A stretch of DNA of 64,000 nt from Ornithobacterium rhinotracheale (GTDB lineage: Bacteria > Bacteroidota > Bacteroidia > Flavobacteriales > Weeksellaceae): the NCBI RefSeq assembly GCF_022832975.1, contig NZ_CP094846.1, positions 1,873,501 through 1,937,500 on the forward strand, in the 5' to 3' direction. The notes under the pieces are model-generated. The model made no database searches. It had not been told where the DNA came from and saw nothing but the letters and a program-made list of their open reading frames with translations. Position 1 is the first letter of the stretch. Each line of letters starts with the position of its first letter. Made by a program: the position numbers and the translations under genes. Shown in pieces: positions 8,979 through 16,989 of this stretch.

Positions 8979-9494
8979 TTACCCCTCATGAAAAGCTTCT
9001 TCTCTTAATTCAATTTTTTTATCAATTAAGCTACATTTTATTTCAAAACGAACAAGCTCATCTGTTTCTTCGGTGAAATCTTCCACTTCTCCAGTCCATA
9101 CAAGATGCAATTTGCCACTTTTACTAGTGCTGAACTTCAACTCATTATTATTTATCTCAAAATCGTCTTCGTTCACGCTTAGATTGGTGTAGAAAACTTC
9201 TTCCATTTCGCCCTCTTCGTCTTCCACCTCCACGGTGCTTTCTGGAATTTCGTAGGTTTTACCAGGGAGTTTCTTTTTGTTTTCCACATCAATCGGAAAA
9301 TCATCTACACTGAAAACTACTTTTGGAAATTCATTTTGTAAGGAATCTTCGGCTAAGTGGTCAAGGCTTTCGGTAGATTCAATTTCGAGAACTAAACAAT
9401 TTTTCTTTTTTAAATAAACCACTTTACAAAATGACTTGTCTACATGGTAAACAAATGTTTCTTCTGGGTGGAAGAATTTAATGGTACCGCTCAT
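8979..9494 (-). CDS. Acidic hypothetical protein
   Basis: 171 residues, not recognised. It has no signal peptide or membrane segment, so it is probably cytoplasmic. It is strongly acidic, with clusters such as STVEVEDEEGEMEE near the middle and EVEDFTEETDE towards the end. Alternating hydrophobic residues suggest a mostly beta fold. A near-consensus promoter (TTG-N21-TATATTCG, 9530-9561) lies upstream and a hairpin terminator downstream, so it appears to be an independently expressed real gene. It sits between secDF and the E2 gene on the strand opposite to secDF. Confidence 0.65.
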   Translation of the reverse strand: MSGTIKFFHPEETFVYHVDKSFCKVVYLKKKNCLVLEIESTESLDHLAEDSLQNEFPKVVFSVDDFPIDVENKKKLPGKTYEIPESTVEVEDEEGEMEEVFYTNLSVNEDDFEINNNELKFSTSKSGKLHLVWTGEVEDFTEETDELVRFEIKCSLIDKKIELREEAFHEG

Positions 9495-9636
9495 CTTTCT
9501 TTTCTATAACTTTTTATTGTTTCAAGTTGCGAATATATACAAATTGAATTAATTATCTCAATTTTCCGGAACAAAATGTTAGTTTATTGTGAATAAAATC
9601 AGTATTTGGTATAGGAATCTCATTTCAAAATAAAAA

Positions 9637-9656
9637 AGAGAAACATATGTTTCTCT
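9637..9656 (-). terminator. Terminator of the E2 gene
   Basis: A perfect palindrome AGAGAAACAT / ATGTTTCTCT with A-run before and T-run after lies directly downstream of the minus-strand E2 gene. Confidence 0.8.
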
Positions 9657-9669
9657 TTTTTTTACTATG

Positions 9670-10992
9670 CTATATTTCTTGATTTATATCAAAAGACTCT
9701 AAGTATTCTGCGACACGCTTCACAAACATGCCTCCGAGCGCACCATCTACCACTCGGTGATCATATGAGTGTGAAAGGTACATTTTATGTCTTATTCCAA
9801 TCACATCACCCTCTGGCGTTTCAATCACAGCAGGTTTCTTTTGAATACTACCAATTGCCATGATTGCTACTTGTGGCTGGTTGATGATTGGCGTCCCCAT
9901 CAAATTGCCAAAGCTACCTATGTTCGATACGGTGTAAGTACCCCCCTGTATTTCGTCAGGTTTAAGCTGATTATTTTTGGCTCTATACCCCAAATCATTG
10001 ATTTTTTTAGCTAAACCAATTAAATTCAATTGATCTGCATTTTTAATCACAGGAACGATCAAGTTGCCATCTGGTCGTGCAGCCGCAATTCCAATATTTA
10101 TATTGGCTTTTTTGATGATTTTATCGCCATCCACAGAAACATTAATCATTGGAAAATCTTTTATCGCTTTCACAATTGCCTCTACAATAATCGGCATAAA
10201 TGTGATTTTTTCTCCTTCTCGTTTTTGGAAAGCATTTTTCACACGATTTCTCCATTGCACAATGCGTGTCATATCGGCCTCTACAAATGAGGAAACATGG
10301 GGAGAAATTTGTTTACTGTCGAGCATGTGCTGAGCGATGATTTTACGCATACGATCCATTTCTATGATTTCATCATGAGCTCCGATGCTAATTGATTTAA
10401 GCACTGGACTTGAAACCGATTGTGATGTTGCTACAATAGGCGTAGGCGCACCAGTCGTTTTTTGGTCTTTTTGTTTCAAATAATGGAGCATATCATCTTT
10501 GGTCACTCTACCATTTTGCCCAGAGCCTTTTATATTATTTAATTCTTCGGCAGAAATTCCTTCCTTTGCAGCTATTGAGCGCACAAGTGGCGATAGAAAT
10601 TTATCGGTTTCGCCTAAATCTATAGTTGTAGTAGTTTTTACTACATTTAAAACTTTTTCAGCCTCTTTTGCGGCTTGGGCTACTTCTGGGTCGGGCTTAG
10701 GCATTTCCTCATCGGATTTTGGCTTTGGCGTAGCTGATTCCGCCTCTTCGTCCTCGGTAGTAATGATTGCCATAGGCTCACCTACTTTAGCAACGCTATC
10801 GGTAGGAACTATGATTTCTTTTAAAACACCACTCACAGGAGACGGAACATCGGAATCCACTTTATCGGTGGCTACTTCCACAATTGATTCATCTTCTTCG
10901 ATACTGTCTCCTACATTTTTAAGCCATGCCGTAACGGTAGCTTCCATGATGCCTTCTCCCATTGAGGGAAGTAAAAATTTATATTCTGCCAT
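9670..10992 (-). CDS. 2-oxo acid dehydrogenase E2 (dihydrolipoamide acyltransferase)
   Basis: 440 residues. A single lipoyl domain (about 1-78) carries the lipoylated Lys44 in VATDKVDSD. An acidic/Pro-rich linker leads to an E3-binding domain near 134-170 (FLSPLVRSIAAKEGIS), and the catalytic acyltransferase domain (about 205-436) ends with the motif DHRVVDG, His412 being catalytic. It is the core of a pyruvate, 2-oxoglutarate or branched-chain complex. The lipoyl motif EVATDKVDSDVPSP is more like branched-chain or generic E2 of Bacteroidota than AceF, but the substrate is not decided. No E1 or E3 gene is adjacent. It has its own promoter and terminator. Confidence 0.9.
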   Translation of the reverse strand: MAEYKFLLPSMGEGIMEATVTAWLKNVGDSIEEDESIVEVATDKVDSDVPSPVSGVLKEIIVPTDSVAKVGEPMAIITTEDEEAESATPKPKSDEEMPKPDPEVAQAAKEAEKVLNVVKTTTTIDLGETDKFLSPLVRSIAAKEGISAEELNNIKGSGQNGRVTKDDMLHYLKQKDQKTTGAPTPIVATSQSVSSPVLKSISIGAHDEIIEMDRMRKIIAQHMLDSKQISPHVSSFVEADMTRIVQWRNRVKNAFQKREGEKITFMPIIVEAIVKAIKDFPMINVSVDGDKIIKKANINIGIAAARPDGNLIVPVIKNADQLNLIGLAKKINDLGYRAKNNQLKPDEIQGGTYTVSNIGSFGNLMGTPIINQPQVAIMAIGSIQKKPAVIETPEGDVIGIRHKMYLSHSYDHRVVDGALGGMFVKRVAEYLESFDINQEI

Positions 10993-11014
10993 AATTTTCT
11001 GAGGTTGATTTGTA

Positions 11015-11022
11015 CAAATATA
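11015..11022 (-). promoter_or_regulatory. -7 promoter element of the E2 gene
   Basis: Minus-strand TATATTTG is an exact match, 23 nt upstream of the ATG. Confidence 0.6.
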
Positions 11023-11076
11023 CTAAATTTTCGTATAAAAATTTAGCGCTAGAGAATTATTTTGATATAATGAAAA

Positions 11077-11101
11077 AGGCGAGAATATATTTTCCTCGCC
11101 T
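11077..11101 (-). terminator. Terminator of the first YceI gene
   Basis: Stem AGGCGAG / CTCGCCT with an 11-nt loop; the A-run at 11073-11077 gives the U-tract on the minus transcript. Confidence 0.8.
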
Positions 11102-11129
11102 CAAAAATATTAGATGAAAAAACTATATA

Positions 11130-11663
11130 TTATGCTTCTTTTAAAATTAAATTTATAGCTATTTTTACTTCGTTTGCTGTTTTGATTGAATTATAGAATG
11201 TTGGAGGTGTTACATTAAAATCCGTCATAAGCAAATCTTTTTCGGCTTGCACAGTGTAGAACCCTCTAGTTCTTTTAATAACGACGGGAAGCTCTATATT
11301 TTTAGTTACATTATTAATGGTGAGTTGCCCTTTTACAATACCACTTCTCAATTGATTGGCAGTGAAGGTGATGTTTGGATATTGATTTGTATTAAGTGCT
11401 TTATAGGCATTTGCATCCATTCCTTTACGATTGCTTTGTAAATCCTCTGCTTTCATTACAAATTTTACATTTTCAATGATATCGCCTTTAGCTACTCCAG
11501 AGAAATCTCCATGATAGGCATTCATTTGCCAATCGTGGATAGTTGATGTTCCATTGAGTTGAATCTGAATTCTTGAAGTTTTCAAGGCTTGGGCATTTAG
11601 CAAAGCTCCAAAGGCGATGAACATTAGGCTAAAAAGAACGGCTTTTAAGTTTGAATTTTTCAT
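11130..11663 (-). CDS. YceI family lipid-binding-like periplasmic protein (copy 1)
   Basis: 177 residues with a signal peptide (residues 1-25, ending LLNAQA). The mature part starts with the YceI pattern NGTSTIHDWQM and continues with the lipocalin-like beta-barrel features SGVAKGDI, ANQLRSGIVKGQLTINNVTK and a C-terminal FNVTPPTF. YceI proteins bind polyisoprenoids or similar lipids in the periplasm; their role in Bacteroidota is not established. A paralogue at 33145-33693 shares the same architecture, including the STxHDW motif and PPxxMF/PPTFYN ending. It has its own promoter and terminator. Confidence 0.88.
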   Translation of the reverse strand: MKNSNLKAVLFSLMFIAFGALLNAQALKTSRIQIQLNGTSTIHDWQMNAYHGDFSGVAKGDIIENVKFVMKAEDLQSNRKGMDANAYKALNTNQYPNITFTANQLRSGIVKGQLTINNVTKNIELPVVIKRTRGFYTVQAEKDLLMTDFNVTPPTFYNSIKTANEVKIAINLILKEA

Positions 11664-11706
11664 GATGTTTAAATTTATGATTTTACATTATTTTTATTTT
11701 GATACT

Positions 11707-11714
11707 CAAATTTA
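11707..11714 (-). promoter_or_regulatory. -7 promoter element of YceI copy 1
   Basis: Minus-strand TAAATTTG is an exact TAnnTTTG match, 44 nt upstream of the start codon. Confidence 0.55.
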
Positions 11715-11960
11715 CGACTAAAATTATTAAATCTTCATTTTTTTCACCTAAAAATTATCTGATTTTTATTAGTTTTTCATTTTTTAAAATTAGCAACTTA
11801 GTATGTTATTTTTTGAAAATTATTTTTACTAGAAAATTTCTATATAAAAATATGATTTTATAGGTTTTTCTCCCACAAAAATGACATATATTAAACAAAT
11901 GTCTATTTTTTCTTTTTAATTTCGCCTTAAATTAAGAATTTATTTTCAATTAAACAAAAA
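11715..11960. other. AT-rich intergenic stretch without gene
   Basis: The gap between YceI copy 1 and porV is very AT-rich. Beyond the YceI promoter and the porV terminator I see no open frame, RNA gene or repeat in it. Confidence 0.5.
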
Positions 11961-11990
11961 AACGCAAGCCTTTTTTTAAAGACTTGCGTT
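11961..11990 (-). terminator. Terminator of porV
   Basis: Stem AACGCAAG / CTTGCGTT; the plus-strand A-run just before it gives the U-tract for minus-strand transcription. Confidence 0.82.
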
Positions 11991-12014
11991 TTTACAGCAG
12001 ACGAGCTATTATAT

Positions 12015-13193
12015 TTATCTGTAATTGCTATTGAATGTTTGCCCACCAAAATCCCATGTTAGACCAAATCTTAGTGTATTCTGCAATGCATTGTTTACAT
12101 CGTTAGTAGGAATTAGGTAAGATAAATCTAATCCAAACGCGTTGAATTTAATCCCAGCACCTAAAGTTGCGTATTGTCTAGCTCCTTTTTCCATGCTTTC
12201 GTGGAAGTAACCTGTTCTAAATGCGAATGCATTATTGTAAACATATTCAGCACTCAACGCCCAAGTGATTTCTTTTAATTCTTCTGAGAATCCATCTGGT
12301 GCATCGCTTAGCGAACTGAATATTCCAGACACTACCCCTTTATTGGGTATTTTGTAGTAAGCGATTTTCTCTCCAGAGGCATCAGTGTACACTGCTTCGC
12401 TTGGGGTAGGAACCAAAAGTTTGTTGAATTCAGCGCCCAAAGTTATTTTGTTTACATCGTCAAGCATGAAATCGTAAGTAGTACCTAGTCTCAAGTTGGT
12501 AGGCAAGAAACTTTCTAGTTCTTCTGAATCAGAATAATCTAATTTAGGTCCAATATTGCTAATATTGAAACCAGCACGCAAGCGTCCATCAATATTACCT
12601 AGGCTCATAGGCTCTGATTGATAGTATCCCGCTACATCTACAGCAAAAGAGTTTGCTGCTTTTGTTGTAGCGTTTTGGTCGTTATTGTTCAAATCCGAAC
12701 GAATGTAACGCCCTGCTACTGCCATACCAAAGTTATCGGTAAGTTTCAAACCATAAGAAACATCTAGCGAAAATTCGTTTGGTTTAGCACTTCCAGTAGA
12801 TAAAATCTCACTTCCTACTTGCTCATTTAGCTTAACCTCTCCTATATTGAAATAGTAAATACTCACACCGAGCGCACTTCTTTCTTCTTCACCTAAATAA
12901 GTATAGAAAGACCCATTTAATAGGAAAACATCATCTGTGATTTTCCCCAAGTATGGAGTGTAAGAAACCCCTACTCCTGAATGATTATCATTAAAAACAT
13001 ATTTCGCAGGGTTCCAATATTGCGAAAAAGCATCTGGAGAGGTAGCTACCCCCATATCTCCTAATCCGCCCGCACGCGCATCAGGTGAAATTCTTAAAAA
13101 CGGCGCACCAGTAAGCACTGGACGATTGTTTTCTTGTGCATTTGCGTTTAACGCCAAGAAAGCAGTTAAACCTAGAGCTAATAATTTTTTCAT
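12015..13193 (-). CDS. porV: Type IX secretion system outer-membrane protein PorV (LptO)
   Basis: 392 residues with signal peptide ending ALNANAQ. The conserved start of the mature protein, FLRISPDARAGGLGDMG followed by ATSPDAFSQYWNPAK, and the FadL-like beta-barrel ending in FGLTWDFGG identify PorV. PorV is a shuttle/plug at the T9SS translocon: it binds C-terminal sorting signals of cargo as they leave the Sla/SprA channel and brings them to the PorU sortase. One cargo with a matching signal is encoded at 16990-19269. porU is often next to porV in other Bacteroidota, but no porU is visible here; the gene has its own promoter and terminator. Confidence 0.95.
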   Translation of the reverse strand: MKKLLALGLTAFLALNANAQENNRPVLTGAPFLRISPDARAGGLGDMGVATSPDAFSQYWNPAKYVFNDNHSGVGVSYTPYLGKITDDVFLLNGSFYTYLGEEERSALGVSIYYFNIGEVKLNEQVGSEILSTGSAKPNEFSLDVSYGLKLTDNFGMAVAGRYIRSDLNNNDQNATTKAANSFAVDVAGYYQSEPMSLGNIDGRLRAGFNISNIGPKLDYSDSEELESFLPTNLRLGTTYDFMLDDVNKITLGAEFNKLLVPTPSEAVYTDASGEKIAYYKIPNKGVVSGIFSSLSDAPDGFSEELKEITWALSAEYVYNNAFAFRTGYFHESMEKGARQYATLGAGIKFNAFGLDLSYLIPTNDVNNALQNTLRFGLTWDFGGQTFNSNYR

Positions 13194-13270
13194 TATTAAT
13201 ATTTTATTTTTTACTAAATAATTGTATTTTAAAAGTTTAAAACTTTCAGATTGAACATGTAATCCAGGTG

Positions 13271-13300
13271 CAAATATACCATATTTAGCATTAATGCCAA
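13271..13300 (-). promoter_or_regulatory. porV promoter (TTG-N19-TATATTTG)
   Basis: On the minus strand TTG at 13300-13298 and TATATTTG at 13278-13271 are 19 nt apart. This predicts a long leader of about 70 nt before the ATG at 13193. Confidence 0.72.
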
Positions 13301-13520
13301 ATATTTAAAAAATATTACTACATCAATTGATATGTACACATATCAAAAAAACTCGGTTTTTACTTACAAATCCCCCTCTTATGACCAAACTATCTATGTG
13401 TTATAAATTACAATATTTTATTCCCGCCCCACTATTCGGCTAATTTCCAATTAATTTAAAATATCACTAAATCTATTTTTCTGTTTGCACGTGCTAAATT
13501 TCTTCCAAATTCTCATAAAA
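13301..13520. other. Intergenic region with no recognised feature
   Basis: Between the porV promoter and the sulfatase terminator I see AT-rich sequence without a credible frame, RNA gene or repeat. Confidence 0.5.
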
Positions 13521-13521
13521 A

Positions 13522-13554
13522 AAATCCACCCATTTATATTTATTGGGTGGATTT
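13522..13554 (-). terminator. Terminator of the sulfatase gene
   Basis: An 11-bp perfect stem, AAATCCACCCA / TGGGTGGATTT; the upstream A-run supplies the U-tract for the minus strand. Confidence 0.85.
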
Positions 13555-13580
13555 CATTATTAATAAAAAAACAAAACTTT

Positions 13581-15095
13581 CTATTTTGACTCTAAAATCT
13601 TCAATGCATCTTGGTCATCATATTTCAAAATCTGTTGTTTCAGTAGTTCCTCCATATGTTTTTGCACTTTTGCATACGCTGGATCTCCATACACATTTCT
13701 CAACTCGTGTGGATCTTTTTGCAAATCAAACAATTCCCAATTATTAACTCTCTTATAATATCTGATAAGTTTGAATCTATCATTTCTCACCCCAAATTGT
13801 GGCGAAACTGCGTGTTCACCATTTTCGTAGTAGTGATAGTATAACTGGTCTTGTACTTTTGCCTTTGGATTTTCCAAAACAGGCACAAACGAAACCCCTT
13901 GCATATCAGACGGAACTTTTGCACCCGCCAATTGCAATAAAGTAGGTGCAATATCGATGTTGGACATAAAGGCGTTGGTTTCAGTTTTTGGCTGAATCAA
14001 TTTTGGATATTTAATCAAAAATGGTGTTCTGAACGATTCTTCGTACATCCATCTTTTGTCGAACCAGCCATGTTCTCCCATATAGAAACCTTGGTCTGAG
14101 GTGTAAATCACGATGGTATTATCCGATAAATTATGTTTATCTAAATAATCTAATGTTCTACCGATGTTGCGGTCAAGCGAAACGGCTGTAGATAAATAAT
14201 CGTTCATATAACGATTAAACTTCCATTCAGCAAAATTTCTACCTTGCGGCTTGTTTTTCTCAAATGCTTCACGGATTGGCCCATAATATTTTTCATAAGC
14301 AGCACGCTGCTCAGGAGTCATACGCGTAAAGTTTTTATCGGTAGTGTTTTCTGGTAACATTTTTAAATCGTAGCCCAAACGCATATCTTTCAAGATAGAC
14401 ATTTCTTGCATCGCAGCTGCAGGACGAGATTTATAGTCGTCGTAGAATGTTTTAGGAATTCTAAATTTTACGCCATCAAACGCTCCTAAATCTGGCAAAT
14501 CGGGCATCCAAGTACGGTGCGTATTTTTATGACCAATGATTAAGCAAAACGGCTTATCTTTATCACGATTATCCAACCATTTTTCGGCTTCATCTTCTAC
14601 CACATTGGCTACATAACCAGGTTCTTCTACTCTACCTTGCGCTGTGATAAATTCTGGATTAAAATAGTATCCTTGCCCCACCAATACTTTATAGAAATCA
14701 AATCCCTTTGGATCATGACCTAAGTGATATTTCCCAATCCAAGCAGTTTGATACCCTTCGTCTTGCAAAATATTTACAAATTGCTGTTGGCTACTATCGT
14801 AAGATGAATTTTCGTTGTCTTTGTAGCCATTTTTATTGCTTGTTTTCCCTGTAAGCAAGCAAGCACGGCTTGGTCCGCAAATTGAATTATTTACATAAGC
14901 GCGTTTGAAGAGCATTCCTTCATTGGCGATACGATCGATGTTCGGTGTCTGGATATATTTATCCTTGTGATTATAAGCACTAATGGTTTGGTACGCATGG
15001 TCATCAGACACAATGATCACGATGTTTGGTTTTTTACTTTGCGAGTAACTTATACTCAAAATGAAAAAGTAAAAAATAATTAAGTATTTCTTCAT
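13581..15095 (-). CDS. Secreted Cys-type sulfatase (S1 family)
   Basis: 504 residues. A signal peptide (1-19) is followed by the alkaline-phosphatase-fold metal site (IVSDDH, Asp31-Asp32). The sulfatase signature CGPSRACLLTGK has Cys73 as the residue to be oxidised to formylglycine. Later conserved parts are WIGKYHLGH, TSDQGFYMGEHGWFDKRWMYEESFRTPF and the C-terminal NWELFDLQKDPHEL. It hydrolyses sulfate esters of glycans; the closest resemblance is to N-acetylglucosamine-6-sulfatase / heparan- or mucin-type sulfatases, but the substrate is inference. The divergent neighbour is the matching maturase, which strongly supports an active Cys-type enzyme. Confidence 0.93.
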   Translation of the reverse strand: MKKYLIIFYFFILSISYSQSKKPNIVIIVSDDHAYQTISAYNHKDKYIQTPNIDRIANEGMLFKRAYVNNSICGPSRACLLTGKTSNKNGYKDNENSSYDSSQQQFVNILQDEGYQTAWIGKYHLGHDPKGFDFYKVLVGQGYYFNPEFITAQGRVEEPGYVANVVEDEAEKWLDNRDKDKPFCLIIGHKNTHRTWMPDLPDLGAFDGVKFRIPKTFYDDYKSRPAAAMQEMSILKDMRLGYDLKMLPENTTDKNFTRMTPEQRAAYEKYYGPIREAFEKNKPQGRNFAEWKFNRYMNDYLSTAVSLDRNIGRTLDYLDKHNLSDNTIVIYTSDQGFYMGEHGWFDKRWMYEESFRTPFLIKYPKLIQPKTETNAFMSNIDIAPTLLQLAGAKVPSDMQGVSFVPVLENPKAKVQDQLYYHYYENGEHAVSPQFGVRNDRFKLIRYYKRVNNWELFDLQKDPHELRNVYGDPAYAKVQKHMEELLKQQILKYDDQDALKILESK

Positions 15096-15197
15096 ATGTT
15101 AGAATTTTGCCGTGCTAATTTAAGAATATTACGCCAAAAAAAGAGTGCAAATCAGCTAAAAACTAAAAAAAATCATATATTTAGCCTTTGAAAATAG

Positions 15198-16397
15198 ATG
15201 ATTGATATGAGCAGTAATTATAATCCATTAAACTTTGTATTAGTAAAACCCGCTGGCCCAGATTGTAACTTAGGCTGCACCTATTGTTTTTATCTTGAAA
15301 AAGCGGAACTCTATAAAAACACCAAAAAGCACCGTATGAGTGATGAAGTTTTGGAGGAGCTAATAAAGCAAGGCGTAGCACAATCCAATGATTACATCAA
15401 CTTCACTTGGCAAGGCGGAGAGCCTACGCTAATGGGGCTTGATTTCTTTAAAAAGGTAATTAAATTCCAGCAAAAATATGCACGAAACAAATCCGTGGCC
15501 AATGCCTTGCAGACAAATGGCGTGTTGCTCAACGATGAGTGGGCAAAATTCCTAGGGCAATGGCGCTTCCTCGTGGGGCTCTCGCTTGATGGGCCAGAGC
15601 ATATTCACGATAAATACCGCTTCACCGCAGGAGGAAAACCCTCGTGGGAAAAGGTGATGCGCGCACACGAATTGCTCAAAAAATACAATGTAGACACCAA
15701 TGCAATGTGCTGCGTTACGGATTATTCCGCTGATTATCCAGAGGAATTATACAACTTTTATAAAAGCCTTGGGCTTACTTGGATGCAGTTTATCCCCGTG
15801 GTAGAAACCGACAAAGAAGACCCAACCAAGGCGGCAGATTTCTCGCTCACACCCGAAAAATATGGCAAATTCCTAAATAAAATTTTTGATTTATGGCTAG
15901 CTGATTTCGATCGTGGCGAACCAACTACGGTGATTAGAAACATAGAATCCGTATTCCACACTTATGTAGACATGCCTGCGCCTGAATGCACCCTGCTAGA
16001 ACAGTGCGGCGTGTACCCCACCGTGGAGCACAACGGCGATGTGTATAGCTGCGACTTCTTTGTGGAAGATGAGTGGCGACTAGGCAACATTATGCAAAAA
16101 GACCGATTGGTGGATATGATTAATTCCGCGCAGCAAAAGAAATTTGGGCGAATGAAAAAAGACCTCCCTCCCAAATGCCACACCTGCGAATGGTATAAGC
16201 ACTGCTACGGCGGCTGCACCAAAGATAGAATCAAAGATGCGCGTGATAATGGAAATCCACGATTTTGCCAATCTACCATTGATTACCTAAAACATATAGA
16301 CCCTACAATGAAGCGATTGGCTAAGCAATGGAAACAAAATCAATTGGCTCAAAATCCAATTACTTACGATATTTACAACGCAGGATACGATTTTTAA
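15198..16397 (+). CDS. Anaerobic sulfatase-maturating radical SAM enzyme (anSME)
   Basis: 399 residues, the usual anSME length. The radical-SAM cluster motif is CNLGCTYC (Cys23, Cys27, Cys30). The glycine-rich SAM site is WQGGEPTL. A C-terminal SPASM region has clustered cysteines (ECTLLEQCG, DVYSCDFF, KCHTCEWYKHCYGGC) for two auxiliary 4Fe-4S clusters. The enzyme oxidises Cys or Ser of sulfatases to formylglycine without oxygen. It is divergent from the Cys-type sulfatase 102 nt away, the likely substrate. ATG at 15198 is used; an in-frame ATG at 15207 is also possible. A weak -7 element (TATATTTA, 15176-15183) lies just upstream. Confidence 0.94.
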   Translation: MIDMSSNYNPLNFVLVKPAGPDCNLGCTYCFYLEKAELYKNTKKHRMSDEVLEELIKQGVAQSNDYINFTWQGGEPTLMGLDFFKKVIKFQQKYARNKSVANALQTNGVLLNDEWAKFLGQWRFLVGLSLDGPEHIHDKYRFTAGGKPSWEKVMRAHELLKKYNVDTNAMCCVTDYSADYPEELYNFYKSLGLTWMQFIPVVETDKEDPTKAADFSLTPEKYGKFLNKIFDLWLADFDRGEPTTVIRNIESVFHTYVDMPAPECTLLEQCGVYPTVEHNGDVYSCDFFVEDEWRLGNIMQKDRLVDMINSAQQKKFGRMKKDLPPKCHTCEWYKHCYGGCTKDRIKDARDNGNPRFCQSTIDYLKHIDPTMKRLAKQWKQNQLAQNPITYDIYNAGYDF

Positions 16398-16410
16398 TAC
16401 AATTTAAAAA

Positions 16411-16440
16411 GCCTTTAATTTTTCGATTAAAGGCTTTTTT
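16411..16440 (+). terminator. Terminator of the anSME gene
   Basis: Stem GCCTTTAAT / ATTAAAGGC with loop TTTTCG, extended by A/T pairing on both sides and followed by a T-run. Confidence 0.88.
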
Positions 16441-16544
16441 TAGTTCCAAAAGCTAAACCTCACCAAACCAATGTGTTAAAATTTTGTTTTTCATTTTAAA
16501 TATATTTAATTTTAAATCGTTATAGTCCTTAAAACTAAATAATT

Positions 16545-16985
16545 ATGAAAACAAAAATCTTATTTTTCAGCCTTTTTATAGGCTTATTTGTCTTAACAAC
16601 CGCTTGCAACAACGATGATGACCCTAAACCGCCCACCGAATTAATCGGTAAATGGAAATGTCTTGGCTTTGGTAATACCAATGGAGTGTTTAAAGTAATT
16701 GAACCCAATGAAGAGGATTGTGAAAAATGTTACACAATAGACTTCAAAGATAATTATGAATTCTTTGTAAAATCTTCATATAATAGCATGTCTGGAGTTT
16801 TCGTTGTTAAAAATTCATCTTTACAGCTCAAAAAAATAATTATGACAGATGTTTATGAAGAAGGAGACGGCACTCCATATACTGAAAGTTTAAAGAAAAT
16901 ATCACATTATAAAATTGAAAAAGGAAACTTACAACTTTTCTACTCAGACACAGAATATTTATTGTTTAAACCTTTGAAAAATTAA
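16545..16985 (+). CDS. Small lipoprotein, lipocalin-like fold suspected
   Basis: 146 residues. The signal sequence ends in a lipobox (LTTAC, Cys21) followed by NNDDDPKPP, the Asp-rich spacer common in exported Bacteroidota lipoproteins. The mature part starts ELIGKWKC and has alternating strands, as in lipocalin-like or META-type domains. Two cysteines (DCEKC) may bind metal or form a disulfide. No named family is recognised. It lies 4 nt upstream of the secreted protease gene, with no terminator between, so the two are almost certainly cotranscribed. A role as inhibitor, anchor or chaperone of the protease is possible but is inference from position only. Confidence 0.75.
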   Translation: MKTKILFFSLFIGLFVLTTACNNDDDPKPPTELIGKWKCLGFGNTNGVFKVIEPNEEDCEKCYTIDFKDNYEFFVKSSYNSMSGVFVVKNSSLQLKKIIMTDVYEEGDGTPYTESLKKISHYKIEKGNLQLFYSDTEYLLFKPLKN

Positions 16986-16989
16986 TGTT

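Noticed and set aside
10499-11002. 167-codon frame antisense to the E2 gene
   Set aside because: Ser/Thr-rich antisense of the lipoyl and linker region; the E2 product is complete on the other strand.
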